Program-made: the position numbers and the translations under genes
Shown here: positions 9,542 to 18,897 of the stretch, in pieces
How the letters are laid out: every line of letters begins with the position of its first letter
How positions within the stretch are numbered: the stretch's first letter is position 1
Origin: Thermus hydrothermalis
Lineage (GTDB): Bacteria; Deinococcota; Deinococci; Deinococcales; Thermaceae
Direction of reading: 5' to 3'
Length of the DNA stretch: 61,461 bases
NCBI RefSeq assembly: GCF_022760925.1
Contig: NZ_JAKTNT010000016.1
Location: forward strand, 1-61,461
The notes under the pieces: model-generated
Told to the model about the DNA's origin: nothing
Seen by the model: only the letters and a program-made list of their open reading frames with translations
Database searches by the model: none

Positions 9542-10579
9542 GTGGAGACCCTAAAAGCGGTCCTCGCCCTCCTCCACCTCCCCCACCGGGGAAGCGCCAC
9601 GGAAGGAGAGGCCGAGGCCTTCCGCCGCCTGAAAGAGTTTTTGCAGGCGCGGGGGGTGGCGGTGGAGGTCCTACCCTTCCTGGGGGTACGAAGCTACGGC
9701 CCCGAGCTCATCGGCATCAGCCTCCTCCTCGCCCTAAGCCCCCTTTCCTTCCTCTTCCCCCTCCTCGGGGCCCTGGCCTTCTTCCTCTACTTCCAGGGGC
9801 ATAGGCCCTGGGGCTTCCTCCTGGACCGCCACCCCTCGCAAAACCTCCTGGCCTGGAAGGGGGAAGGGGAAAGGGCGCTCGTCCTCATGGCCCACGTGGA
9901 CACCGCCAAGACCTTTTTCCTCTACCACCCCAAGCGGGTAAGGGGCTTCCGGCAAAACTTCCTCGCAAACGCCCTCCTCGCCTTCCTAAGCCCCTTTTTG
10001 GCCTTCACCCCCTTGAAGTGGCCCCTGGGCCTTTACTTCCTCCTTCAAGCAGCCCTCCTCCTCCACCGGGAGGCCGGGGCGCCCTACGTGGAAGGGGGGA
10101 ACGACAACGCCAGCGGGGTGGCGGTGGCCACGGCCCTTTTCCTGGAAACCAAGCCCCCCAAAGGCTGGCGCCTCGGCCTCGCCCTCACGGGGTGCGAGGA
10201 GGTGGGGGCGCTGGGGGCCAAGGCCCTCGCCCGCCACCTGCCCCCAGGGGCCCTCGTCCTCAACCTGGACAACGTGGGCCGGGGGGAGCTTTTCTATGCT
10301 GAGGGGGAAGGGATGCTCCGCTACACCCCTTACCGCGGGCCCCTTTTGGAGGCTGCCCGCAGGACCCCTGGGGCCAGGCCCCTCCGTTACCGCCTGGCCT
10401 ACTTTGACGCCCTGCCCCTGGCGCAAAGGGGCTTTCCCACCCTCACCCTTATCCGCTTGGAAGGGGGCGTTCCCCCTAACTGGCACTGGCCCACGGACAC
10501 CTTCGCCCGGCTGGACGAGGAAGCGCTGGCCCAAACCCTGTACTACGCCAAAACCCTTTTGGCAAAGGTCCTCGCGTAA
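9542..10579 (+). CDS. Membrane-associated M28-family metallopeptidase
   Basis: This is a zinc-dependent aminopeptidase-like protein of family M28. Ligand motifs appear in order: AHVDT (about 117-121), GGNDNASG (Asp ligand), TGCEEVG (the catalytic Glu-Glu pair), NLDNVG, and HWPTDT near the C-terminus. Unusually, hydrophobic segments lie at about residues 60-85 and 140-175, before and inside the peptidase domain, so the protein is probably membrane-embedded. I chose GTG 9542 (345 residues) because it is 7 nt after a TATGCT box; an ATG at 9530 lies inside that box. Confidence 0.85.
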   Translation: METLKAVLALLHLPHRGSATEGEAEAFRRLKEFLQARGVAVEVLPFLGVRSYGPELIGISLLLALSPLSFLFPLLGALAFFLYFQGHRPWGFLLDRHPSQNLLAWKGEGERALVLMAHVDTAKTFFLYHPKRVRGFRQNFLANALLAFLSPFLAFTPLKWPLGLYFLLQAALLLHREAGAPYVEGGNDNASGVAVATALFLETKPPKGWRLGLALTGCEEVGALGAKALARHLPPGALVLNLDNVGRGELFYAEGEGMLRYTPYRGPLLEAARRTPGARPLRYRLAYFDALPLAQRGFPTLTLIRLEGGVPPNWHWPTDTFARLDEEALAQTLYYAKTLLAKVLA

Positions 10580-10582
10580 ACT
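10577..10582 (+). promoter_or_regulatory. -10 box overlapping a stop codon (moaB)
   Basis: TAAACT begins with the TAA stop of the M28 peptidase gene. The moaB ATG follows 8 nt after the box. Confidence 0.45.
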
Positions 10583-10590
10583 GAGGGCAA

Positions 10591-11085
10591 ATGTTCCGCG
10601 TGGGCATCCTCACGGTATCCGACAAGGGCTTCCGCGGCGAGCGGGAGGACACCACCCACCTGGCCCTGCGGGAAGCCCTGAAGGGGGGGCCCTACGAGGT
10701 GGTGGCCTACGAGGTGGTGCCCGACGAGCCTCCCATGATCAAGAAGGTCCTCCGGCTTTGGGCCGACCGGGAAGGGATGGACCTCATCCTCACCAACGGG
10801 GGCACGGGCTTGAGCCCCCGGGACCGCACCCCCGAGGCCACCCGGGAGGTCTTGGAGCGGGAGGTCCCGGGGCTTCCCGAGCTCATGCGCCTCAAAGGCC
10901 TGGAGAAAACCCCCATGGCCGCCCTCTCCCGGGGGGTAGCGGGGGTGCGGGGGCGGACCCTCATCCTGAACCTCCCGGGAAGCCCCAAGGGGGCGCGGGA
11001 GTCCCTGGAGGCGGTGCTTCCCGTGTTGCCCCACGCCCTGAGCCTGGTCACGGGCAAGGTCTGGCGGGAGGGACACCATGAGTAG
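10591..11085 (+). CDS. moaB: Molybdenum cofactor biosynthesis protein MoaB
   Basis: MoaB/MogA-family proteins adenylate molybdopterin before metal insertion. The 164-residue chain shows the family start (VGILTVSDKGFRGER), the TNGGTGLSPRDRTPEA motif (about 70-85) that binds the cofactor, and NLPGSPKGARE near residue 135. It very closely resembles what I remember of the Thermus thermophilus MoaB structure sequence. It overlaps the next gene by 8 bp. It may serve the molybdopterin oxidoreductase at 2.8 kb together with the moaD-moaE fusion at 39.5 kb. Confidence 0.94.
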   Translation: MFRVGILTVSDKGFRGEREDTTHLALREALKGGPYEVVAYEVVPDEPPMIKKVLRLWADREGMDLILTNGGTGLSPRDRTPEATREVLEREVPGLPELMRLKGLEKTPMAALSRGVAGVRGRTLILNLPGSPKGARESLEAVLPVLPHALSLVTGKVWREGHHE

Positions 11086-12205
11086 GGTGCCGGAGCCCTC
11101 CGTCTTCCTGGTGGTGGACGAGGCCAAGCGGAGGGCCCGGGAAAGGGGGGTGGAGCTCATAGACCTCTCCATCGGCTCCACGGACCTCCTTCCCCCGGAG
11201 GCCCCCCTAAAGGCCCTCCAGGAAGCCCTCTTGGACCCCAGAACCTACGGCTACTGCCTAAAGAGCTGCACCCTGCCCTTCCTCGAGGCCGCCACCACCT
11301 GGTACCAAGGACGCTACGGGGTCGCCCTAGACCCCAGGCGGGAGGCCCTGGCCCTCATCGGGAGCCAAGAGGGCCTCGCCCACCTCCTCCTCGCCCTCAC
11401 GGAGCCGGGCGACCTCCTCCTCCTCCCCGAGGTGGCCTACCCGAGCTACTTCGGCGCCGCCCGGGTGGCCTCCCTGCGGACCCACCTCATCCCCCTAGGG
11501 CCAGGGGGCCTCGCCGAGCTAAAGCGGGTGCCGGAACCCGTCCTAAAGGAGGCCAAGGTCCTCCTCCTCAACTACCCCAACAACCCCACGGGGGCGGTGG
11601 CGGACTGGGGGTACTTTGAGAAAGCCCTGGCCCTGGCCAAGCGGTACGGGCTTTGGTTCCTCCACGACAACCCCTACGTGGACCAGGTCTACGAGGGGGA
11701 GGCCCCTTCCCCCCTGGCCCTCCCCGGGGCCAAGGAGCGGGTGGTGGAGCTCTTCTCCCTCTCCAAGAGCTACAACCTGGCGGGCTTCCGCCTGGGCTTC
11801 GCCCTGGGAAACGCGGAAGCCATAGAGCGGCTAGAGCGGGTGAAAGGGGTCATAGACTTCAACCAGTACGCCGGCATCCTGCGCCTGGGCATAGCGGCCC
11901 TCCAAACCCCGAGGGAGGCCACCCGGGGCTACGCCCAGGTCTACCGGGAAAGGGCCCTGGGGATGGCAAGGGCCCTGGAGGGGGCCCTGGAGCTCCTGCC
12001 CCCCCGGGCCACCATGTACCTTTGGGGCAAGCTACCTGAGGGGGTGGACGACCTGGACTTCGCCCTCCGCCTCGTGGAAAGGGGGGTGGCCCTGGCCCCG
12101 GGCCGGGGCTTTGGGCCTGGGGGAAGGGGCTTCCTGCGCATCGCCCTGGTGCGCCCTCTAGAAGACCTCCTCCGGGCAGCCCGGACCATCCGGGAAGCCC
12201 TCTAG
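11078..12205 (+). CDS. PLP-dependent class I/II aminotransferase
   Basis: This is a 375-residue fold-type I aminotransferase. The PLP lysine is Lys230 in SLSKSYN, followed by the phosphate-anchoring Arg in GFRLGFALGN. NYPNNPTG (about 165-172) and HDNPYVD (the cofactor-stacking Asp/Tyr region) are present. The N-terminal IDLSIGSTDLLPPE segment resembles the DapL/MalY-like and LL-diaminopimelate aminotransferase group, but the substrate cannot be fixed. The start overlaps the moaB end by 8 bp, so the genes are co-transcribed. It ends one base short of convergent folC. Confidence 0.88.
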   Translation: MSRVPEPSVFLVVDEAKRRARERGVELIDLSIGSTDLLPPEAPLKALQEALLDPRTYGYCLKSCTLPFLEAATTWYQGRYGVALDPRREALALIGSQEGLAHLLLALTEPGDLLLLPEVAYPSYFGAARVASLRTHLIPLGPGGLAELKRVPEPVLKEAKVLLLNYPNNPTGAVADWGYFEKALALAKRYGLWFLHDNPYVDQVYEGEAPSPLALPGAKERVVELFSLSKSYNLAGFRLGFALGNAEAIERLERVKGVIDFNQYAGILRLGIAALQTPREATRGYAQVYRERALGMARALEGALELLPPRATMYLWGKLPEGVDDLDFALRLVERGVALAPGRGFGPGGRGFLRIALVRPLEDLLRAARTIREAL

Positions 12206-12206
12206 C

Positions 12207-13445
12207 CTACTGCCAGCGCTCCTCGGGGAGAAGCCCCAAAAGGCGCCGCTTCACCTCCCCCACCAGGTAGAGGCTTCCCGCCACCACCGCGCGGGGCTCC
12301 AGGGCAAGCGCCCGTTCCAGGGCCCTTAAGGGGTCCTCCTCCACCTCCGCCCCGGGGAAAAGGGGAAGGAGGGCCCTGGGGTCCTCGCACCGGGGGGAGG
12401 CGTAGCGGGTGAGGACCACGGGGCCGAGGCCGAGGAGGGCCTCCGCCATGGGGGCGTGCGCCTTGCCCTTGGTGAAGGCGAGGACGAAGGCAGCGGGGAG
12501 AAGCCCGTGGAAGCGGAGGGCCTCCCGCAGGGCCAAGGCGCCCTCGGGGTTGTGGGCCCCGTCCAGGAGGAGCTCCTTTCCCCCCAGGCTAAGCCTTTCC
12601 AGACGGCCCGGGTTCTCCGTGCGGGCAAGGCCCCTCTCCACGGCCTCCCACCCCGCCCCCAAAAGCCTTCCCCCCACCGCCGCCAAGGCCAGGTTCTCCG
12701 CCTGGTGGGGGCCGAGGAGGGAGGCTTGGAAGCGCCGCCTCTCCCCTTTCAGGGCCAGGGTGAAGGCGAGGCCCATCGGGGTGGGGGCCACCTCCTCCAC
12801 GTGGAAGTCCTCCCCCAGGACCCAAAGGGGGGTGCCGAGGGCTTGGGCCCTGGCCCTTAGCTCCTCCAAGCCCTCCCCCCGGGCGGCGGTGAGGGCGGGG
12901 ACCCCTTGGCGGAAGATCCCCGCCTTCTCCCGGGCCACGTCCCTTAAGGTGGGCCCCAGGACCTCCAGGTGGTCGTGGCCGATGTTGGTGACGATGGAAA
13001 GAATGGGCTCGGCGGCGTTGGTGGCGTCCAGACGCCCCCCAAGGCCCACCTCCAGGACCGCCAACTCCACCCCCTCCTGGGCGAAGTAGCGGAGGGCCAG
13101 GGCGGTGGTGGCCTCAAAGAAGCTCGCCCCCACCGCCTCGGCGTGGGGGCGGACCTCCTCCAAGAGGGCGTGGAGGCGGGCTTCGGAAATGGGCTTCCCC
13201 ATGAGGGCGATGCGCTCCCGGAAGTCCACCAGGTGGGGGCTCGTGTAAAGCCCCACCCTAAGCCCCGCCTCCTCCAGGATGGCGGCCAGGGCCCGGGCTA
13301 CGGTGCCCTTCCCGTTCGTCCCCCCCACCAGGGCCACGGGGTAGGCCTCCTGGGGGTCGCCCAAGCGGGCAAGAAGGGCCCGGATGCGCTCCAGGCCCAG
13401 GGTCACCACCCCCTGGCGGGCGTAGAGCCAGGCCAAAGGGTCCAT
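12207..13445 (-). CDS. folC: Dihydrofolate/folylpolyglutamate synthase
   Basis: FolC adds glutamate to dihydropteroate and folates in an ATP-dependent Mur-ligase-like reaction. The 412-residue protein has the P-loop GGTNGKGT at 41-48, the SPHLVDFRERI segment, the VGLGGRLDATN motif (about 145-155) with metal-binding residues, and the C-terminal Mur-ligase domain (LLDGAHNPEGA). It starts immediately after the fur stop with no gap, so it is the last gene of the aceE-aceF-hemC-fur-folC minus-strand run. Confidence 0.95.
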   Translation of the reverse strand: MDPLAWLYARQGVVTLGLERIRALLARLGDPQEAYPVALVGGTNGKGTVARALAAILEEAGLRVGLYTSPHLVDFRERIALMGKPISEARLHALLEEVRPHAEAVGASFFEATTALALRYFAQEGVELAVLEVGLGGRLDATNAAEPILSIVTNIGHDHLEVLGPTLRDVAREKAGIFRQGVPALTAARGEGLEELRARAQALGTPLWVLGEDFHVEEVAPTPMGLAFTLALKGERRRFQASLLGPHQAENLALAAVGGRLLGAGWEAVERGLARTENPGRLERLSLGGKELLLDGAHNPEGALALREALRFHGLLPAAFVLAFTKGKAHAPMAEALLGLGPVVLTRYASPRCEDPRALLPLFPGAEVEEDPLRALERALALEPRAVVAGSLYLVGEVKRRLLGLLPEERWQ

Positions 13446-13841
13446 CTAGCCCCTGGGGGCCGCCTTGCAGGTGGGGCAAAGCCCCCTGAAGGTCACCTCG
13501 GCCGCCCGCACCTCCACCCCGGGGTGGGCCTCTCGGGCCAGGCCCACCAGATCGGGAAGCGCCACCTCCAGGTCCACGATGGCCCCGCAGGCCTCGCAGA
13601 CCAGGTGCAGGTGGGGGTGGAGGTTGGCGTCGTACCGGGTGGCCTCCCCCGCCTTGGTGATGGGGACGAGATACCCCTCCGCCACCAGGGCCTCGAGGGT
13701 GCGGTAGACGGTGCCCAGGCTCACCTTGGGCACCACCTTGCGCACCTCCTGGTAGATCCAGGCGGCGTCCGGGTGGTGGTGGGCCTGCCGCACCACCTCC
13801 AGGATGGCCTTGCGCTGGCGGGTCAGACGCTTCAGCGCCAT
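13446..13841 (-). CDS. Fur-family metalloregulator
   Basis: This is a Fur/PerR/Zur-type repressor. The 131-residue protein has an N-terminal winged helix (LTRQRKAILEVVRQ, SLGTVYRTLEALVAEGYL) and a dimerisation domain with the HPHLHLVCEACG metal site and a second CXXC (GLCPTC), so a structural zinc site is likely. Whether it senses iron, zinc, manganese or peroxide is not decidable. I chose ATG 13841, which sits 7 nt after a TATAGT -10; a GTG three codons earlier lies too close to that box. It precedes folC directly. Confidence 0.92.
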   Translation of the reverse strand: MALKRLTRQRKAILEVVRQAHHHPDAAWIYQEVRKVVPKVSLGTVYRTLEALVAEGYLVPITKAGEATRYDANLHPHLHLVCEACGAIVDLEVALPDLVGLAREAHPGVEVRAAEVTFRGLCPTCKAAPRG

Positions 13842-13848
13842 CAGCCCC

Positions 13849-13854
13849 ACTATA
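13849..13854 (-). promoter_or_regulatory. -10 box of the first fur gene
   Basis: TATAGT on the minus strand is followed by 7 nt and the ATG at 13841. It would give fur-folC a leaderless promoter inside the longer run of genes. Confidence 0.55.
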
Positions 13855-13866
13855 CCCTAAACTCCC

Positions 13867-14778
13867 CTAAACCGCTCGGGTTTGGGCGAGGATCTCCCGC
13901 CCCCCCTGCTCCAGGACGTCCTGGGCCAGCTCCAGGCCAAGCTCCTCCGCCTCGGAGGCGTCCCCCTCAATCTCCGCCCGGATGAAGCTCTTGCCGTCGG
14001 GGGAGAAGAGCCCCCCTTCCAACACCAAGGTGCCGTCCTCCGCCACCTGGGCCAAGGCCCCCACGGGGGCCAGGCAACCCGCCCCAAGCCCCTTGAGGAA
14101 GGCCCTCTCCGCCCGCACCCGGTCGTGGGAAGGGTGGTGGTGGAGGGCGTAGCAGAGCTCCTCCGCCAGGTCATCCCCCTGCCGCACCTCCAGGGCCAAG
14201 GCCCCTTGGCCCGGGGCGGGGAGCATCACCTCGGGCTCCAAAAACTGGTCAATGCGGTTCCTTAGGTCCAGGCGCAAAAGCCCCGCCGCCGCCAGGATGA
14301 TGCCGTCGTACTCCCCGTTACCCAAAGCAGCCAAGCGGGTGTCCACGTTCCCCCTGAGCTCCTTGACCACCAAATCCGGCCGGTGGGCGAGAAGCTGCGC
14401 CTTGCGGCGCACGGAGCTCGTGCCCACCACCGCCCCTTGGGGCAGGTCCTCGAGGCGCTTGTACGCCCTCCCCAAGAAGACGTCCCTGGGGTCCTGCCGC
14501 CGGGGAATGGCGGCGATCTTGAGCCCCGGGGGCTCTTCCGTGGGCAGGTCCTTGAGGGAGTGCACGGCGATGTCAATCTCCCGGGCAAGGAGGGCCTCCT
14601 GGAGCTCCTTGACGAAGATGGCCTGCTCCTTGGGGTCCGCCCCCTGGTCCCCCCGGGTCTTCACCGTCTTCACCTTAAACTCCGCCTCAGGCCAGCTCTC
14701 CTTGAGGCGCTCCACCACCCACCGGGTCTGGGCCAGGGCGAGGGCGCTGCCCCGGGTTCCCACCACGATGACGCGCAT
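13867..14778 (-). CDS. hemC: Hydroxymethylbilane synthase (porphobilinogen deaminase)
   Basis: HemC polymerises four porphobilinogen units to hydroxymethylbilane in tetrapyrrole synthesis. The 303-residue chain begins with [16 protein letters not shown], carries SLKDLP (74-79) with the catalytic Asp, and has Cys235 in GAGCLAPVG, which holds the dipyrromethane cofactor. I chose ATG 14778; an upstream in-frame extension runs into aceF and matches no HemC. It follows aceF by 25 nt. Confidence 0.96.
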   Translation of the reverse strand: MRVIVVGTRGSALALAQTRWVVERLKESWPEAEFKVKTVKTRGDQGADPKEQAIFVKELQEALLAREIDIAVHSLKDLPTEEPPGLKIAAIPRRQDPRDVFLGRAYKRLEDLPQGAVVGTSSVRRKAQLLAHRPDLVVKELRGNVDTRLAALGNGEYDGIILAAAGLLRLDLRNRIDQFLEPEVMLPAPGQGALALEVRQGDDLAEELCYALHHHPSHDRVRAERAFLKGLGAGCLAPVGALAQVAEDGTLVLEGGLFSPDGKSFIRAEIEGDASEAEELGLELAQDVLEQGGREILAQTRAV

Positions 14779-14803
14779 ACTTTCCCATACTACACGAGGA
14801 CCC

Positions 14804-16054
14804 TCATTCCAGGGCGAGGCCCAAGGGGTCTTCCAGTAGCCCCGCCAAATGGCGGCAGAACCGGGCGGCCTCCGCCCCGTCAATGAGGCGGTGGTCGTAG
14901 GTAAGGCTAAAGGGCATGACGAGCCTCGGCACGAAGGCCTCCCGTTCCCCATCCCAGACGGGCTTCATCTGGGAGCGGGAAACCCCGAGGATGGCCACCT
15001 CGGGCCAGTTGACGATGGGGGTGAAGCCCACCCCGCCAATCCCCCCCAGGTTGGAGAGGCTAAAGGTACCCCCTTGCATCTCCTCGGGGGTGAGCTTCCG
15101 CTCCCTGGCCCTTTCGGAAACCTCCTGAAGCTCCGCCGCCAGGCGCAAGACCCCCTTCTGGTCCACGTTGCGGATCACCGGGACCAGGAGGCCGTGGGGC
15201 GTGTCCACGGCCACGCCGATGTGGACGTAGTCCTTGTAGATGACCTCGGCCTTTTCCGCATCTATGGAGGCGTTGAACTTGGGGAAAGCCTTGAGGGTCA
15301 GGGCCAAGGCCTTGAGGAGGAAGGCGGTGAGGGTGAGGCGGAAACCCCTTTCCTCCGCCTTCTTGGCGTAGCGCTTGCGCAGGGCCTCCAGCTCGGTGAT
15401 GTCCGCCTCGTCAAAGTGGGTGACCATGGGCACCTGGGCCCAGGCCTGGGCCATGGCCCTTAGGGTGGCCTTGCGCACCCCGCTCATGGGCTCGGTGCGC
15501 ACCGGACCCCACTTGGCGAAGTCGGGGAGCCTGGGGGCCGGAAGGCCCATCTTCGGAGCTTCCTCGGGCGCTTCCCCAAGCCCCGCCGCCCGGCGCACGT
15601 CCTCCTCCGTGATGCGCCCGGCAAGGCCCGTGCCCCGCACCCCCAGGAGGTCCACCCCGAGCTCCCGGGCAAGCCGCCTTACGGAAGGGGCGGCGGGGAT
15701 GAGGCGGCGCTCCTGCGGCTCGGGCCTGGGCGCCCCGGGGGAAGGGGCCTTAGGGGCTTGGGGCCCTAGCTTGGGGGGAGCGGGCGCCTCCACGGGTTCC
15801 TTGGGGGGCGCCTCCGCCGCGGCCTCCTCGGCCAACTCCAAGAAGGGCTGGCCCGGACGCACCTCGTCCCCCACCTTGACCAAAACCCGCCTTACCACCC
15901 CGCCCGCCTCCGCGGGCACCTCCATCACCGCCTTGTCCGTTTCCAGCTCCAAGACCGGCTGGCCGGGGGCTACCCGGTCGCCCTCCTTGACCAGGACCCC
16001 CACCACCGTGGCCGCGCTCACGTTATCGCCCAGTTCGGGAAGCTTGAGTTCCAT
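14804..16054 (-). CDS. aceF: Pyruvate dehydrogenase E2 (dihydrolipoamide acetyltransferase)
   Basis: This is the core subunit of the pyruvate dehydrogenase complex; it accepts the acetyl group on lipoate and passes it to CoA. Domain order: one lipoyl domain (1-75, lipoylated Lys41 in ETDKAVME), a Pro/Ala-rich linker, the peripheral subunit-binding domain (about 119-157), a second linker, and the catalytic domain ending with HxxxDG at 388-393 (DHRLIDG). A good AGGAGG site precedes the start, 10 nt after the aceE stop. No E3 (lipoamide dehydrogenase) gene is in the window. Confidence 0.96.
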   Translation of the reverse strand: MELKLPELGDNVSAATVVGVLVKEGDRVAPGQPVLELETDKAVMEVPAEAGGVVRRVLVKVGDEVRPGQPFLELAEEAAAEAPPKEPVEAPAPPKLGPQAPKAPSPGAPRPEPQERRLIPAAPSVRRLARELGVDLLGVRGTGLAGRITEEDVRRAAGLGEAPEEAPKMGLPAPRLPDFAKWGPVRTEPMSGVRKATLRAMAQAWAQVPMVTHFDEADITELEALRKRYAKKAEERGFRLTLTAFLLKALALTLKAFPKFNASIDAEKAEVIYKDYVHIGVAVDTPHGLLVPVIRNVDQKGVLRLAAELQEVSERARERKLTPEEMQGGTFSLSNLGGIGGVGFTPIVNWPEVAILGVSRSQMKPVWDGEREAFVPRLVMPFSLTYDHRLIDGAEAARFCRHLAGLLEDPLGLALE

Positions 16055-16064
16055 GCCTGGCCTC

Positions 16065-18782
16065 CTAGCGCCTGTGGGGCGGCACTTCCTCTAGCTTAAG
16101 GCCTAGCTCCGCCTGCGCTCTTTCCAAGACCTCGGCCCCCACCTTTCCCTCCTCCTGGAGGAGGGCCAAGGCGGCGTAGGCGATGTGCCGGGCGTCCACC
16201 TCAAAGAAGTCCCGGAGGGCCTCCCGGGTGTCCGAGCGGCCAAAGCCGTCGGTCCCCAGGGCGCAGAAGGGGCGGTCCACGTAGTCCCGCACCAGGTTGG
16301 GCAGGGCCTTCAGGTAGTCCGTGGCCGCCACCACCGGGCCCTCGTGCCCCTCGAGGACCTCCTTCACGTAGGGCTTCCGCGCCTTGCCGAGAAGCCGCCT
16401 TTCCCTTTCCGCCTCTATGGCGTCGTAGTAAAGGGCCTTGTAGCTGGTGGCGCTCCAGACGTCCGCCACCACGCCGTACTGGGCGAGGAGCTCCTGGGCC
16501 CGGATGGCCTCGGGCAGGATGGGCCCTGCGCCCCATAGCTGCACCCTGGGCCCCTTCCCCTCCCCTTCCCGGAAAAGGTAAAGGCCCTTGAGGATGCCCT
16601 CCTTCACCCGCTCCCGGGGCTCGGGCATGGGGGGGTGGACGTAGTTCTCGTTCTCTATGGTGATGTAGTAGAAGACGTCCTCCCCCTTCCCGTACATGCG
16701 CTTCAGGCCGTCCTCGAGGATCACGGCGAACTCGTAGGCGAAGGCGGGGTCATAGGCCAGGAGGTTGGGGGCGGCCAGGGCGTAGATGTGGCTTTGGCCG
16801 TCCTGGTGTTGCAGGCCCTCCCCGAGAAGCGTGGTGCGCCCGGCGGTGGCCCCGAGGAGGAAGCCCCGCGTGCGCTGGTCGGCGGCGGCCCAAACCAGGT
16901 CCCCGATGCGTTGCAGGCCGAACATGGAGTAGGTGATGAGGAAGGGGATGGTGGGGATGCCCCAGTGGGCGTAGGCGGTGCCGGCGGCGATGAAGTCCGC
17001 CATGGCCCCGGCCTCGGTAATCCCCTCCTCCAGGATCTGGCCCTCCTTGCTCTCCTTGTAGGCCGTGAGGGTACCGGCGTCCACGGGGATGTAAAGCTGC
17101 CCCTGGGGGGAGTAGACGCCCACCTGGGCGATCAGGGCCTCCATGCCAAAGGTGCGGGCCTCGTCGGGGACGATGGGCACGATGAGCTTGCCGATGGTGG
17201 GGTGGCGGAGGAGCTTGGCCAGGATGCGCACGAAGGCCATGGTGGTGGAGATCTCCCGCCCCCCCGAGCCCTCGTAGAACTCCCGGAAGAAGTCCTCCCC
17301 CGGCACCTCGAGGCCCCCCTTAAAGCGCACCCGCCTTTCGGGAAGGAAGCCGCCCAGGGCCTTCCGCCTCTCCTTCAGGTAGCGCACCTCGGGGGAGTCC
17401 TCCCCGGGGTGGTAGTAGGGGAGGTCCTTAAGCTTCTCCTCGGGAATGGGGATGCCGAGGAAAGCCCTGGCCTCTCTAAGGTCCTCCTCCGTGAGCTTCT
17501 TCACCTGGTGGGCCACGTTCTTGGCCATGGCCGTGGGCCCCATGCCGTAGCCCTTGATGGTGCGGGCCAGGATGACCACGGGGCTCCCCTTGTGCTCCAC
17601 CGCCATCTTGTAGGCGGCGTAGATCTTCTTCAGATCGTGCCCGCCGCGGCTACGGGTGAGCTCGGTGAGCTCCTCGTCCGTCATCCCCTCAATGAGCCGC
17701 TTAAGCTCGGGGGTGTTGAAGAAACGCTCCCGGAGCTCCTTGCCACCAAAGGCGGCGTAGCGCTGGCTTTCCCCGTCCACCAAGGCCTCAAAGCGGCGGA
17801 GGAGGTGGCCCTCCTTGTCCTTGGCGATGAGCTCGTCCCAGGCGGAGCCCCAGACGATCTTGATCACCCGCCAACCCGCCCCCCGGTAAAGCCTTTCCAG
17901 CTCCTGGATGATCTTGGAGTTGCCCCGCACGGGCCCGTCCAGGCGCTGGAGGTTGCAGTTCACCACGAAGACCAGGTTGTCCAGGTTCTCCCGGGCCGCC
18001 AGGTGCAGGGCCCCCACGGTCTCGGGCTCGTCGTGCTCCCCATCCCCCAGGAAGGCCCAGACCTTGGCGGAGCTTTTGGGCTTTAGGCCCCGGTCTTCTA
18101 GGTAGCGCATGAAGCGGGCCTGGTAGATGGCCTGGATGGGCCCTAGACCCATGGAAACCGTGGGGAATTCCCAGAAGTCCGGCATGAGCCAGGGGTGGGG
18201 GTAGCTGGAAAGCCCCCGTCCCCCGGGCACAGGGGGGTGGACCTCCCGCCGGAAGTTCTCCAGGTCGGCCTCGCTAAGCCGCCCCTCCAAGAAGGCCCGG
18301 GCGTAAACCCCGGGGGAGGCGTGCCCCTGGAAGAAGACCAGGTCCCGGTCCAGCCCCGCCTCCGGCCCCCGGAAGAAGTGGTTGAAGCCCACCTCTAAGA
18401 GCTCGGCGAGGGAGGCGTAGGTGGAGATGTGCCCCCCGATGCCGTCCGCCTTCTGGTTGGCCCGCACGACCATCATGGCGGCGTTCCAGCGGAGGATGTT
18501 GGCGATGCGCCTTTCCAACTCCAGATCCCCCGGGTAAGGGGGCTCCTTCTCCTTGGGGATGGTGTTGAGGTAGGGGGTGGAAAGGCGGTTTTGCGGGAAG
18601 TACCCCTGGAGGTAAAGGTACTCGTCCAAGAGGCGGAAAAGCTCCTCCACCCGCTCAAACCCCTCCACCCGGAGGACGTACTCCAAGGACTCCACCCACT
18701 CCCGGTTCTCCACCTCCAGGAAGCGGGCCCGCTCCTCCGGGGATAGGGCCATCCAGGCTTCCTTTAGCGCGCGTTCCGTCAT
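16065..18782 (-). CDS. aceE: Pyruvate dehydrogenase E1, homodimeric type
   Basis: This thiamine diphosphate enzyme decarboxylates pyruvate and reductively acetylates E2. At 905 residues it is the single-chain (AceE) form known from enteric bacteria, not the alpha/beta form. The ThDP-binding motif GDGEHDE...N is at about residues 243-272. Other conserved stretches include [16 protein letters not shown] and the C-terminal transketolase-like domain. I chose ATG 18782 ([10 protein letters not shown]), preceded by a run of G giving a strong ribosome site; an in-frame start 7 codons upstream was rejected. It leads the aceE-aceF-hemC-fur-folC run. Confidence 0.96.
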   Translation of the reverse strand: MTERALKEAWMALSPEERARFLEVENREWVESLEYVLRVEGFERVEELFRLLDEYLYLQGYFPQNRLSTPYLNTIPKEKEPPYPGDLELERRIANILRWNAAMMVVRANQKADGIGGHISTYASLAELLEVGFNHFFRGPEAGLDRDLVFFQGHASPGVYARAFLEGRLSEADLENFRREVHPPVPGGRGLSSYPHPWLMPDFWEFPTVSMGLGPIQAIYQARFMRYLEDRGLKPKSSAKVWAFLGDGEHDEPETVGALHLAARENLDNLVFVVNCNLQRLDGPVRGNSKIIQELERLYRGAGWRVIKIVWGSAWDELIAKDKEGHLLRRFEALVDGESQRYAAFGGKELRERFFNTPELKRLIEGMTDEELTELTRSRGGHDLKKIYAAYKMAVEHKGSPVVILARTIKGYGMGPTAMAKNVAHQVKKLTEEDLREARAFLGIPIPEEKLKDLPYYHPGEDSPEVRYLKERRKALGGFLPERRVRFKGGLEVPGEDFFREFYEGSGGREISTTMAFVRILAKLLRHPTIGKLIVPIVPDEARTFGMEALIAQVGVYSPQGQLYIPVDAGTLTAYKESKEGQILEEGITEAGAMADFIAAGTAYAHWGIPTIPFLITYSMFGLQRIGDLVWAAADQRTRGFLLGATAGRTTLLGEGLQHQDGQSHIYALAAPNLLAYDPAFAYEFAVILEDGLKRMYGKGEDVFYYITIENENYVHPPMPEPRERVKEGILKGLYLFREGEGKGPRVQLWGAGPILPEAIRAQELLAQYGVVADVWSATSYKALYYDAIEAERERRLLGKARKPYVKEVLEGHEGPVVAATDYLKALPNLVRDYVDRPFCALGTDGFGRSDTREALRDFFEVDARHIAYAALALLQEEGKVGAEVLERAQAELGLKLEEVPPHRR

Positions 18783-18824
18783 GCTTCCCCCCTTTGGCGG
18801 CAAACTACACTACACCGACTCATC

Positions 18825-18837
18825 CCCCAGTCTGGGG
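18825..18837. promoter_or_regulatory. 13-bp palindrome in the aceE-lysR intergenic region
   Basis: CCCCAGTCTGGGG is a perfect 6-1-6 inverted repeat about 43 bases upstream of aceE, between two divergent genes. It could be an operator for aceE or a small hairpin. No regulator can be assigned. Confidence 0.35.
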
Positions 18838-18878
18838 CAAAGGGGACCGCTTGTCCAATAGGAAGGCACAGGGCAAGG

Positions 18879-18897
18879 TGATAAACTTTTCTTATCA
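18879..18897. promoter_or_regulatory. Likely autoregulatory site of the LysR gene
   Basis: TGATAA (18879-18884) and TTATCA (18892-18897) form an inverted repeat containing the LysR-type T-N11-A pattern. It overlaps a TAAACT -10 box (18882-18887) and the ATG itself, so binding would block the gene's own transcription. Confidence 0.5.
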
